A DNA stretch of 64,000 nt. Source: Clostridia bacterium. Lineage in GTDB: Bacteria > Bacillota > Clostridia > Christensenellales > CAG-138. The translations under genes were made by a program, and so were the position numbers. Shown here in pieces: positions 40,471-48,652 of this stretch. The stretch covers positions 1 to 64,000 of the forward strand of contig JAFWVQ010000035.1 of assembly GCA_017523925.1 (NCBI GenBank), given 5' to 3'. The notes beneath the pieces are model-generated. The model worked only from the letters and a program-made list of their open reading frames with translations. It was not told where the DNA came from and made no database searches. Position 1 is the stretch's first letter, and every line of letters starts with the position of its first letter.

Positions 40471-41897
40471 GCGCCGCACCCGAAAACGGAAAAGGCCGCT
40501 ATAAGGACGCCAAAAGCTGCCGGCGGCTTGCATACGACGTGCTCAAAAAGGTAACTGCGGACGGCGCTTTTGCAAACCTTGCGCTCAAGCAGGCGCTGAG
40601 CGGCGCGGAGAAGAGGCTTGCTTCGAGCGTCACCGCGCTCGTGTACACTTCGCTTGAAAACGCTTCGTATGCGGACTACCTTATAGCGCACTATGCAAAA
40701 GGACGGGTGCATGGAAGCATCAGGAACATCCTGCGCATCGGCATCACCGAGCTTCTGTTTATGCAGGTGCCGGATCATGCCGCAGTGAACGGTGCTGCGG
40801 AGCTGACCCGCGCCGTCGGCAAGGCTGGTCTCTGCGGCTTTGTGAACGGCGTGCTTCGCTCGATCGCGCGGGATAACGCCGAAAACAGGCTTTTCCCGCT
40901 TCCCAAAGACCCCGCCGAGCGGCTCAGTGTGCGCTTCGGCATCCCGAAGGGGCTTGCCGGAGAATACGTTGAGGACTACGGAGCGGATTTCGCGCAGGAC
41001 ATGCTCTCGTCAAGGGCGCATGAATTGACAGTGCGCGCACAGTATCCGTTCTCTGCCGATGCGCTCAAGGCGGAGCTTGATAAGCTCGATATCACCTATA
41101 CCGTTGGAAAATACGATAAAAACGCGCTCGTGCTCGACGGCGGCGTGAATATCGCGGAGCTGAGCCTGTTTAAAGAAGGAAAGCTTGCCGTGCAGAGCGA
41201 GAGCGCGATGCTGAGCGTTCGCGCCTGCCGCGTGCGCGAGGGAATGCGGGTGCTCGATACCTGCGCCGCGCCCGGCGGCAAGAGCGCGTATCTTGCAAGC
41301 CTGATGAGGAACACCGGCTCCATCACCGCGTGGGAGCTTCATGAGCACCGCACCGAGCTGATGCGGGCCGCGCTCAAAAGGCTCGGAGTAACGAACTGCA
41401 CCTGCGAAACGCGCGATGCATCCTCTGCCGAGGATAACGGCGAAAGGTACGACGCGGTGCTTTGCGACGTGCCGTGCTCGGGGCTCGGGGGCGGCGGCAA
41501 GCCCGATGCGCTGATACGGCGCACCGATGAGAGCATAGCGGAGCTTGCGGATATCCAGCTCAAAATACTGCTGAACGCCGCAGATCTCGTAAAGCCGGGA
41601 GGCGCGCTCGTGTACTCCACCTGCACCGTATCACGGCGCGAAAACGAGGACAATATTCGGCGCTTCCTTGAAAAACGCCCCGATTTTGCGCCCGAAAGCC
41701 TCGATCGGCTTATAAGCTGTGAACACGGTGTAAGCTGTGAAAACGGTGAGCTCAACGAAAACGCGGGAAGCGGGAATGCGGCGCTTAAAGAAAAACGGGG
41801 CAGGCTCGGCATCCAGCTTTTCCCGAATATCGACGGCATGGACGGCTTCTATATAGCCCGAATGATAAAAACGGAAACGAACAGTAAAGGTAAATGA
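40467..41897 (+). CDS. rsmB: 16S rRNA (cytosine967-C5)-methyltransferase
   Basis: This 476-residue SAM-dependent enzyme has an N-terminal NusB-like RNA-binding domain (about 15-150) and a Rossmann methyltransferase domain with DTCAAPGGKSAYLA (about 269-282), the first active-site motif DVPCSGLGG (about 334-342) and STCTVSRRENED (about 389-400) with the second catalytic Cys. A poorly conserved insert near 425-455 precedes the C-terminal PNIDGMDGFYIARM. It starts at the ATGA overlapping the fmt stop and ends overlapping rlmN. Confidence 0.95.
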   Translation: MSAAPENGKGRYKDAKSCRRLAYDVLKKVTADGAFANLALKQALSGAEKRLASSVTALVYTSLENASYADYLIAHYAKGRVHGSIRNILRIGITELLFMQVPDHAAVNGAAELTRAVGKAGLCGFVNGVLRSIARDNAENRLFPLPKDPAERLSVRFGIPKGLAGEYVEDYGADFAQDMLSSRAHELTVRAQYPFSADALKAELDKLDITYTVGKYDKNALVLDGGVNIAELSLFKEGKLAVQSESAMLSVRACRVREGMRVLDTCAAPGGKSAYLASLMRNTGSITAWELHEHRTELMRAALKRLGVTNCTCETRDASSAEDNGERYDAVLCDVPCSGLGGGGKPDALIRRTDESIAELADIQLKILLNAADLVKPGGALVYSTCTVSRRENEDNIRRFLEKRPDFAPESLDRLISCEHGVSCENGELNENAGSGNAALKEKRGRLGIQLFPNIDGMDGFYIARMIKTETNSKGK

Positions 41898-42973
41898 TAG
41901 ATCTGTTATCCATAGAAAAACAAGAGCTCGAAGCGCTTCTGTCCGAGTGGAAGCAGCCGCGTTTTCGCGCCGCCCAGATAATGGACTGGCTCAAAAAGGG
42001 CGTTCGCCCCGAGGAAATGGGCAATATCCCAAAGGGAGTGCGCGAAAAGCTTGCGGAGCTGCCCTTCGGCGGCGTGAAGCTGATCGAAACGCTTCATTCA
42101 AAAAAGGACGATACCGCCAAGATGCTCTATGAGCTCGAGGACGGCAACATCGTCGAATGCGTTTTGATGCGCTATGGCTACGGCAACACGCTCTGCATCT
42201 CCACGCAGGCGGGCTGCAGGATGGGCTGCGCGTTCTGCGCTTCGACCCTGAACGGCAGGTTGCGCGATCTCACCGCCGGCGAAATGCTCTCGGAGGTGCT
42301 TGAAACGGAGAAAAACTTCGAGCACGGCGAGGACAGAAAGCGCACCGTCACAAACATCGTTATGATGGGCAGCGGCGAGCCGCTCGACAACTACGAAAAC
42401 ACGATCCGCTTCCTTAAAAGGGCAACGGCCGAGGACGGGCTGAGGATAAGCCCGAGGAATATCTCGCTCTCCACCTGCGGCATAGTGCCGAAGATAATGA
42501 GCCTCATCGACGATGCGCCGCATATCACGCTCTGCATATCGCTGCACGCGCCGAACAACGAGATCAGGGACAGGCTGATGCCGATAAACGCAAAATGGCG
42601 CATGGAGGAGTTGCTTCCGGCGGCAAAGGCGTATGCCGATGCGACGGGCAGAAGGGTCATCTTCGAGTATGCGCTGGTGGACGGGATAAATTCCTCCGAG
42701 CAATGCGCGCATGAGCTTGCTTCAAGGCTTCGCGGCATAAACTGCCACGTCAACCTCATCCCGCTGAACTCGGTCAAGGAGCGCTCGCTGAACGGCGTCA
42801 CAAGAGCATACGCGCACACCTTCGAGGGGTATCTCAATAAGCGCGGAGTCTCCGCCACGGTGCGCCGAGAGCTCGGAACGGATATCGAGGGCGCCTGCGG
42901 CCAGCTTCGAAACAGGCGCATAAGCGAAAAAAACGCGGATTCGCGATCAACCGACAATACGGAGAACTGCTGA
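41894..42973 (+). CDS. rlmN: Dual-specificity RNA methyltransferase RlmN
   Basis: This 359-residue radical SAM enzyme makes 2-methyladenosine at A2503 of 23S rRNA and at A37 in some tRNAs. The [4Fe-4S] motif is CxxxCxxC, Cys108, Cys112 and Cys115 in GCRMGCAFCAS. Further motifs are MMGSGEPLDNYENT, SLHAPNNEIRDRLMP and the C-terminal DIEGACGQL, which carries the mechanistic Cys. It overlaps rsmB by 4 bp and touches stp at its stop codon. Confidence 0.97.
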   Translation: MIDLLSIEKQELEALLSEWKQPRFRAAQIMDWLKKGVRPEEMGNIPKGVREKLAELPFGGVKLIETLHSKKDDTAKMLYELEDGNIVECVLMRYGYGNTLCISTQAGCRMGCAFCASTLNGRLRDLTAGEMLSEVLETEKNFEHGEDRKRTVTNIVMMGSGEPLDNYENTIRFLKRATAEDGLRISPRNISLSTCGIVPKIMSLIDDAPHITLCISLHAPNNEIRDRLMPINAKWRMEELLPAAKAYADATGRRVIFEYALVDGINSSEQCAHELASRLRGINCHVNLIPLNSVKERSLNGVTRAYAHTFEGYLNKRGVSATVRRELGTDIEGACGQLRNRRISEKNADSRSTDNTENC

Positions 42974-43698
42974 TGATATTTGCACACAGAACCGATATAG
43001 GCAGAAGAAAAACCAACCAGGATTTCTTCCACGTGCCTGATGAAAAAGAAATGCAGCTTGCAATAGTAGCGGACGGCATGGGCGGCCACCGCGCAGGAGA
43101 GGTCGCAAGCCGCAAGGCGGTCGAGGCCATGCTCGAGTATTCGGAGGGTAAGCAGGCGCTTTCCCCTCGGGAGCTGCTTGAGCATGCCGTTTCGTATGCA
43201 AACCGCTCCGTATTCGAGCTTGCCTGCTCCGATGAAGAATACGCAGGCATGGGCACCACGATCGTGGCGGCGTATTTCGAAAACGAAAGCTTCACCTTTG
43301 CAAACGTGGGCGACAGCAGGCTGTATCATTTTAGCGGCGAAAGGCTCACGCAGCTTTCGAGCGATCATTCGCTCGTGGAGGAGCTCGTTCAGTCCGGCGT
43401 GATAACCAGGCGTCAGGCGGAGGGGCATCCGCAGCGAAACATCCTCACAAGGGCGGTCGGATGCACGCATTTCGTAAGCGCGGATATCGGCACCGTGCGC
43501 TGGAAGCGCGGGGATATCGTGATGCTTTGCTCGGACGGGCTGCACGGCAGCGTTTCCGAGGAGGAGATGGAGCGCATCATAGCCTCAAATGAAAACCTGC
43601 TTGATTCCTGCGACGAGCTGACCGAGACCGCGCTTGAAAACGGCTCGAGCGACAATATCACCGTAGTGCTTGTGAAGAATACGGGAGGTGCGGCATGA
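42973..43698 (+). CDS. stp: PP2C-type protein serine/threonine phosphatase
   Basis: This 241-residue cytosolic phosphatase reverses phosphorylation by the adjacent PASTA kinase. Metal-binding motifs are RKTNQDFF (about 12-19), VADGMGGHRAGE (about 33-44), GTTIVAAYF (about 94-102), FANVGDSRLY (about 110-119) and CSDGLHG (about 179-185), with the last Asp in SSDNITVV (about 226-233). It overlaps the kinase gene by 4 bp. The pair is widely known as PrpC/Stp with PrkC/StkP. Confidence 0.95.
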   Translation: MIFAHRTDIGRRKTNQDFFHVPDEKEMQLAIVADGMGGHRAGEVASRKAVEAMLEYSEGKQALSPRELLEHAVSYANRSVFELACSDEEYAGMGTTIVAAYFENESFTFANVGDSRLYHFSGERLTQLSSDHSLVEELVQSGVITRRQAEGHPQRNILTRAVGCTHFVSADIGTVRWKRGDIVMLCSDGLHGSVSEEEMERIIASNENLLDSCDELTETALENGSSDNITVVLVKNTGGAA

Positions 43699-45578
43699 TA
43701 GGCAGAGTGCTTTCCGAAAGATACAGGATAGAGAGCGAGATAGCAAACGGCGGAATGGCCGAGGTCTATCGCGCCTACGATGAAGCGGAGCAGCGCGAGG
43801 TCGCGATCAAGCTCATCAAAAAGGAGTATTGCGAGGACAAGGAATACATCAGGCGCTTTGAGCGCGAGATCAGCGCAGTTCTGTCGCTCGATCATCCGAA
43901 CATCGTGCGCGCCTATGATTTCGGCGTGTGCGACGGCAGAAACTACCTCGTGATGGAGCTTGTGGACGGCTACACGCTCAAGGAATACCTCGAGCGCCGC
44001 GGCAAGCTTCGCCCGAAGGAGGCGGCGTACATCGCCTGCAAGGTGCTCGATGCGCTCGAATGCGCCCATGAAAACGGCTACGTCCACAGGGACGTGAAGC
44101 CGCAGAACGTGCTCATCTCCAATGACAACGAGATCAAGCTGACCGACTTCGGCATTGCAAAATCCAAGCAGAGGGTAACGAACACCTTCGACGGCAGCAA
44201 GATAATCGGTTCGGTGGAGTACATCTCCCCCGAGCAGGTGAACGGCGAGCCGGCCACCGTGAAGAGCGATCTGTACTCGGTCGGCATCATGCTCTATGAG
44301 ATGCTGACGGGCGAACCGCCCTTCGACGGCGAGCTTGCCGTGAATATCGCGATGCAGCATATGAAGCAGCCGATACGCCCGCCCCATGAGCTGGATCCGA
44401 GGATCTCCCGTTCGCTCAGCGATGTGGTGCTGAAGGCCACCGCCAAGGACCGCAGCGCGCGCTATGAGTCCGCAACCGATATGAAAAGGGATATCCTGCG
44501 CACCTTCAGGCAGCCCAAGGGCAGATTTGCGCACGTTAAAAAGACGGAGCGAATGCATTACGACGGCGAGCTCGAGGACGACGGAAAATCCCGCACCAAG
44601 CTCAAGATCGGCCTCATCCTCGGCGCGGCGGGGCTCGCGCTGGCGCTGATCGCGATCATGTTCTTCTCGTGGCTTCGGATCTGGAACGGCAACGACGACA
44701 AGAAGCTTTCCAAGGTTCCGGATGTGCTCGGAAGAAGCGCACAGAGCGCCAAAAAACTGCTTGAAAACAGGGAGTTCAAGATCAAAATATCCGGCACCAT
44801 GACCGATTCCGAATACGACGCCGGCACCGTATGTAAGCAGGTGCCGTCGGCGGGAACGGCGTTTGACACCGGCTCGGAGGTCGAGGTCTGGATCTCAAGC
44901 GGCACCGAAACGGTCAGCATGCCGAACCTCGTCGGAAGGAGCTTCGATGAGGATCTGGCGCTGCTGCTCGAGGCCTACGGCATAGGCATCGAATCCATAA
45001 GCTTCGATGCAAGCGTTTCGCCCGAAGGCAACGTGCTGTGGCAATCCATACCGGAGGGCACGGAGCTCGTCAAGGGCGACGAGAGCATAGCCCTTGAGAT
45101 AAGCGGCTCAAGGGAGACCACCCTTCTGCCGATGCCCGATCTGAGCAAATACAAGACCGCGCGCAGGATAGCGGACGTGCTGCGGATCTACGGCTTTGAG
45201 GATTTCGTATTCAGCATCGAAAAGACCAAGGGCGGAGGCGTGGGCGAGCTGCTCGTTTCTTCGCAGCTTCCTTCGGCCGGCAAGCTCGTTCTGCCGGGCA
45301 ATATCCGCGTTGATGTGATCCTTTCGCCCGATTGCGCAAAGGCGGCTGCGGACGTGGAGTTCTCCATCCCCGCAAGCCAGACGGGCGGCGAACTGAGGGT
45401 CAGCCTCTTCTCGGAAAACGGCGAATTCCTGCTCTATGAGCAGCGGCTCGAAAAGTCGGATGAGGCGGCCACCATCGCCTTCCGCGCACGCTATATCGAG
45501 GAGGGGAAGCACACGCTCGTGGTCAGCTCAAACGAAACCGAGCTCATGCGGCTCTCGGCGGAATTCACCAAGCCGTGA
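43695..45578 (+). CDS. prkC: PASTA-domain Ser/Thr protein kinase (PrkC/StkP type)
   Basis: This 627-residue bitopic receptor kinase monitors peptidoglycan or lipid II. The kinase domain (about 9-270) has GGMAEVY, the ATP Lys in VAIKLIKK (about 40), HRDVKPQN (about 133-140) and DFGIAK (about 152-157). One membrane helix lies at about 304-326. Three PASTA domains follow (about 338-405, 407-475, 478-540), then an about 85-residue beta-rich C-terminal domain. Known targets in relatives include division and wall-growth factors and translation GTPases such as RsgA, the next gene. It is co-transcribed with its phosphatase. Confidence 0.95.
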   Translation: MIGRVLSERYRIESEIANGGMAEVYRAYDEAEQREVAIKLIKKEYCEDKEYIRRFEREISAVLSLDHPNIVRAYDFGVCDGRNYLVMELVDGYTLKEYLERRGKLRPKEAAYIACKVLDALECAHENGYVHRDVKPQNVLISNDNEIKLTDFGIAKSKQRVTNTFDGSKIIGSVEYISPEQVNGEPATVKSDLYSVGIMLYEMLTGEPPFDGELAVNIAMQHMKQPIRPPHELDPRISRSLSDVVLKATAKDRSARYESATDMKRDILRTFRQPKGRFAHVKKTERMHYDGELEDDGKSRTKLKIGLILGAAGLALALIAIMFFSWLRIWNGNDDKKLSKVPDVLGRSAQSAKKLLENREFKIKISGTMTDSEYDAGTVCKQVPSAGTAFDTGSEVEVWISSGTETVSMPNLVGRSFDEDLALLLEAYGIGIESISFDASVSPEGNVLWQSIPEGTELVKGDESIALEISGSRETTLLPMPDLSKYKTARRIADVLRIYGFEDFVFSIEKTKGGGVGELLVSSQLPSAGKLVLPGNIRVDVILSPDCAKAAADVEFSIPASQTGGELRVSLFSENGEFLLYEQRLEKSDEAATIAFRARYIEEGKHTLVVSSNETELMRLSAEFTKP

Positions 45579-45667
45579 TCGGGATGCGGTGAAGATAAAA
45601 CCGTGATCATAAAACCGCATCAAGGCATCGGATAACACGAAATACGAACTGATTTCAGGAAAACGAT

Positions 45668-46612
45668 TTGGAAAAGCAACTCAAACAAGGCAGGATCATA
45701 AAGGGCATCGGCGGCTTCTACACCGTGCTCATGCAGGATGGCTCAAGCTGCATCTGCAAGGCGCGCGGGCTGTTTCGCAAGCAGGGCGTAACGCCGCTCA
45801 TAGGCGATGAGGTCGAGATCGAGCTCAATTCCTCGCAATCGCGCATGGACGGGCGCGCGGCGGACGAAGCGGCGGCTTCGGGTTATCTCGTGCGCATACT
45901 CCCGCGAAGAAACGAGCTTATTCGCCCCGCCGTTTCCAATATCGACAGGCTGTTCGTCGTGATCGCGGCAAGCCGTCCGCAGCCCGATCTGCTTTTGATA
46001 GACAAGCTCCTGCTCCTCTGCGAAAAATACAGCATAGACCCGGTCATAATCATCAATAAATGCGATGAAGCGGCAGCCGAGGATATCGAAAACCTCAAGG
46101 CGGAATATAAAAAAACGGAGTATCCGTTGTTCACGGTTTCCGCCGAAACGGGGGAGGGGCTGACCTTGCTGAAAGAAATGCTCCAAGGCGCGGTGATATG
46201 TCTTGCGGGGCAGTCCGCCGTGGGCAAATCCTCGCTTTTGAACGCGCTTATCCCGGGCATAAAGCTCGCTGTCGGCGGCCTAAGTGAAAAGACCGAGCGC
46301 GGCAGGCACACCACGCGGCATACCGAGCTGATACCGCTTCCCGAAACGGGCGGCGCTGTGCTCGACACGCCCGGCTTCAGCTTTCTCGATACGCTCGAGC
46401 TCGACGAGGCCGAGATAAGGCTGCTTTACCCCGAGCTGCGCGGTTTGGAAGTGAACTGCCGCTTCAACGGCTGTTTGCATATCACCGAGCCGGGCTGCTG
46501 CGTTAAAAAGAATCTGAACGGCGAAGATGCGCCGATACATAGAAATCGATACGAAAGATACGTTCGCCTCGTGAATGAGGCGATAGAAAGAAGGAAGCAT
46601 AGATATGATTAA
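45668..46612 (+). CDS. rsgA: Ribosome small-subunit-dependent GTPase A
   Basis: This 314-residue circularly permuted GTPase acts in 30S maturation. The G motifs appear in permuted order: NKCD (G4, about 120), SAETGEG (G5, about 157), GQSAVGKSS (G1, about 179), TTRHTE (G2, about 217) and DTPGF (G3, about 235). An N-terminal OB fold (1-75) precedes them and a C-terminal zinc knuckle C..C.H.....C follows (about 260-278). The start is TTG 45668, chosen because it keeps the full OB fold; AGGA lies just upstream. It overlaps rpe by 8 bp. Confidence 0.95.
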   Translation: MEKQLKQGRIIKGIGGFYTVLMQDGSSCICKARGLFRKQGVTPLIGDEVEIELNSSQSRMDGRAADEAAASGYLVRILPRRNELIRPAVSNIDRLFVVIAASRPQPDLLLIDKLLLLCEKYSIDPVIIINKCDEAAAEDIENLKAEYKKTEYPLFTVSAETGEGLTLLKEMLQGAVICLAGQSAVGKSSLLNALIPGIKLAVGGLSEKTERGRHTTRHTELIPLPETGGAVLDTPGFSFLDTLELDEAEIRLLYPELRGLEVNCRFNGCLHITEPGCCVKKNLNGEDAPIHRNRYERYVRLVNEAIERRKHRYD

Positions 46613-47258
46613 GATCGCACCGAGCATACTTTCAGCCGATTACGCCGCCCTCGGCAGCGCAGTGGACGCGCTCAAGGACTGGGGAGCGGACTACGTTCAT
46701 CTTGACGTGATGGACGGCGCATTCGTTCCGAACATCACCTTCGGCGCGCCGATGACAAAGGCACTGCGAAGCCATACCGACCTCGTTTTCGATGCGCATC
46801 TGATGGTCGAAAACCCCGCAAAATGGGTGCAGGACTTCAAAAACGCGGGTGCGGATATCCTCACCATCCATATCGAGGCCGATCGCCACGCGCACCGCAC
46901 GATCCAGCTCATCCGCTCGCTCGGCATGAAGGCGGGCATTTCCTTGAACCCGCAAACGTCGCCCGAGGCGATCTCGTATCTGCTTGAAGCGGTCGATCTT
47001 ATCCTCGTTATGACAGTGAACCCCGGCTTCGGCGGTCAGAAGTTCATACCCGAAGCGGCGAAGAAGATCGCCGTTATAAGAAAAATGCTCGAGGAAAAAG
47101 GGCTTGCGGATAAGGTCGAGATCGAGGTGGATGGCGGCGTGAACGCCGAGACCGCGAAGCTCTGCCGCGAATACGGCGCAAACGTGCTCGTTGCGGGCAA
47201 CGCCGTTTATTCTTCGCCCGACCCGAAGGAAATGATAAGGCTTTTGAGGGGCGAGTGA
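46605..47258 (+). CDS. rpe: Ribulose-phosphate 3-epimerase
   Basis: This 217-residue TIM-barrel enzyme interconverts ribulose-5-phosphate and xylulose-5-phosphate. Motifs are IAPSILSADYAALG (3-16), VHLDVMDGAFVPNITFG (about 32-48, metal-binding His and Asp), DAHLMV (about 65-70), MTVNPGFGGQKFI (about 136-148) and EVDGGVNAET (about 170-179). Its place after rsgA is common in Bacillota. Confidence 0.97.
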   Translation: MIKIAPSILSADYAALGSAVDALKDWGADYVHLDVMDGAFVPNITFGAPMTKALRSHTDLVFDAHLMVENPAKWVQDFKNAGADILTIHIEADRHAHRTIQLIRSLGMKAGISLNPQTSPEAISYLLEAVDLILVMTVNPGFGGQKFIPEAAKKIAVIRKMLEEKGLADKVEIEVDGGVNAETAKLCREYGANVLVAGNAVYSSPDPKEMIRLLRGE

Positions 47259-47259
47259 A

Positions 47260-47829
47260 GTGCTGACAGAGGAAAAAAACATCGTTTTAAAAAGCGGCGG
47301 CACCGCGCTTTTAAGAAATCCAAGCGAAAGCGACGCGCAGGGTCTTTTGGATTATCTTCGCATAACGGCTGGGGAAACGGATTTTTTACTGCGCTACCCC
47401 GAGGAATGCGATAATTTGTATTCGCTCGAGGGCGAAAAAGTCATTATCAACAGGATAAACTCATCTGAAAACGAGTTGATGCTGCTTTGTGAAGCCGGCG
47501 GCGAGATCGCGGGCGTTTGCAATTTAAGCTTCAATACGCGGATCAAAACAAGGCATATTGCGCGGATCGCCATCGCCGTGGTAAAAAAATACTGGCGGCA
47601 GGGGATCGGAAAGCAAATGATGAACGAGCTTATCTCCATTGCCGAGAGCAGGGAGGAAGTTTTACAGATAGAGCTTGAATTTATCGAGGGCAATCACCGA
47701 GCCCGCGCCATGTATGAAAGCCTCGGCTTCCGCATAACCTGCGTTCGCCCGAACGCATTCAGGCTCAAGGACGGCACGCTTTTGAACGAATACGCTATGG
47801 CGCGCCCCGTAATCCGGAAGCAGAATTAA
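47260..47829 (+). CDS. GNAT-family N-acetyltransferase
   Basis: This 189-residue protein has the GNAT fold: acetyl-CoA-binding motif A, VVKKYWRQGIGKQMMNEL (about 107-124, with RxGxG/A-type RQGIG), and motif B, NHRARAMYESLGFR (about 147-160). The substrate is unknown; similarity is to ribosomal-protein-type or antibiotic-type acetyltransferases. It starts at GTG 47260, one base after the rpe stop codon, and sits where thiN often follows rpe. Confidence 0.85.
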   Translation: MLTEEKNIVLKSGGTALLRNPSESDAQGLLDYLRITAGETDFLLRYPEECDNLYSLEGEKVIINRINSSENELMLLCEAGGEIAGVCNLSFNTRIKTRHIARIAIAVVKKYWRQGIGKQMMNELISIAESREEVLQIELEFIEGNHRARAMYESLGFRITCVRPNAFRLKDGTLLNEYAMARPVIRKQN

Positions 47830-47831
47830 AT

Positions 47832-48311
47832 ATGAACGCTGAAATAGAAAAAATAGCAATAAATAAAGAAAATACCCGGGAAAACGCGGAGCTTCTTGCC
47901 GAGCTTGCCGCGCTTTCAACCGAATGGGCGGGCGAGGGGAGCTGCGCGGGCTATTACCCAAACGATGCGAGCGAATACTTCGATAAGGAGCTCTATATCG
48001 CGCTTGTTGACGGAAAGACCGTCGGCTATGCGCTCGGGCATATCAAGGTGCTTGAGGAAAAGACCTCGTATAACTCGGTCGGGGAAAAGGCGTTTGAGCT
48101 GGACGAGCTTTTCGTAACGGCGGCTTTTCGCGGGCGGGGCATAGCGCGTTCTCTCTTTCGCTTCGCCGAAAATGACGTGCGCGACAGGGTGGATGTTATA
48201 GGGCTCACCGCCGCAACGAAGCATTATAAGCAGCTTTTGAAGCTCTATATAGAGGAGCTCGGAATGAGCTTCAATCATGCGCTGCTTGTGAAGCGGACGG
48301 AAAGGGATTAG
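47832..48311 (+). CDS. GNAT-family N-acetyltransferase
   Basis: This 159-residue acetyltransferase has motif A in LDELFVTAAFRGRGIARSLFRFAE (about 94-117, RGRGIA). It lies 2 bp after the preceding acetyltransferase gene, but the two proteins share little sequence, so they are not a recent duplication. Substrate unknown. Confidence 0.82.
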   Translation: MNAEIEKIAINKENTRENAELLAELAALSTEWAGEGSCAGYYPNDASEYFDKELYIALVDGKTVGYALGHIKVLEEKTSYNSVGEKAFELDELFVTAAFRGRGIARSLFRFAENDVRDRVDVIGLTAATKHYKQLLKLYIEELGMSFNHALLVKRTERD

Positions 48312-48331
48312 AAAAACACGGAGGAAAACGC

Positions 48332-48646
48332 ATGGCATATCCCGATGAAAGGGCGCTTTCAAAGCTGCTCGATGCGCTTTTAGGGCTCGATATACGAGTA
48401 AAGAAAATGTTTGGCTGCTGCTGCGTTTACTGCGACGAGGTGCCGGTTGGGTGGCTGAACGGCAATGTGTTTTCGCTGCGTGAGGTTGGGCTTTCGTATC
48501 TTCCGAAGGAGCTGAAAAGACCGCATATTGGGTACAGCGTGCGGGAGATAGTTATCCCGATGGAATACATGGAAGCCGATTGGCTTAAAGCCGCCGTAAA
48601 GGACACGGCGAGCATAATACAAACGAGAAAAACTGCGAAAAGGTGA
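48332..48646 (+). CDS. TfoX/Sxy N-terminal-domain-like protein
   Basis: This 104-residue protein resembles the TfoX N-terminal domain: KKMFGCCCVYCDEVPVGWLNGNVFSLR (about 28-54) matches the family pattern around a conserved MFG and short beta strands. Four Cys lie within six residues (CCCVYC), which is unusual. In gamma-proteobacteria TfoX/Sxy promotes competence with CRP; in Bacillota such stand-alone domains have no settled function. It lies 6 bp upstream of the GyrA-like gene. Confidence 0.65.
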   Translation: MAYPDERALSKLLDALLGLDIRVKKMFGCCCVYCDEVPVGWLNGNVFSLREVGLSYLPKELKRPHIGYSVREIVIPMEYMEADWLKAAVKDTASIIQTRKTAKR

Positions 48647-48652
48647 GAGATA

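Noticed and set aside
47260-48311. Recent duplication of an acetyltransferase
   Set aside because: The two adjacent GNAT proteins share only the generic fold motifs, not overall sequence.
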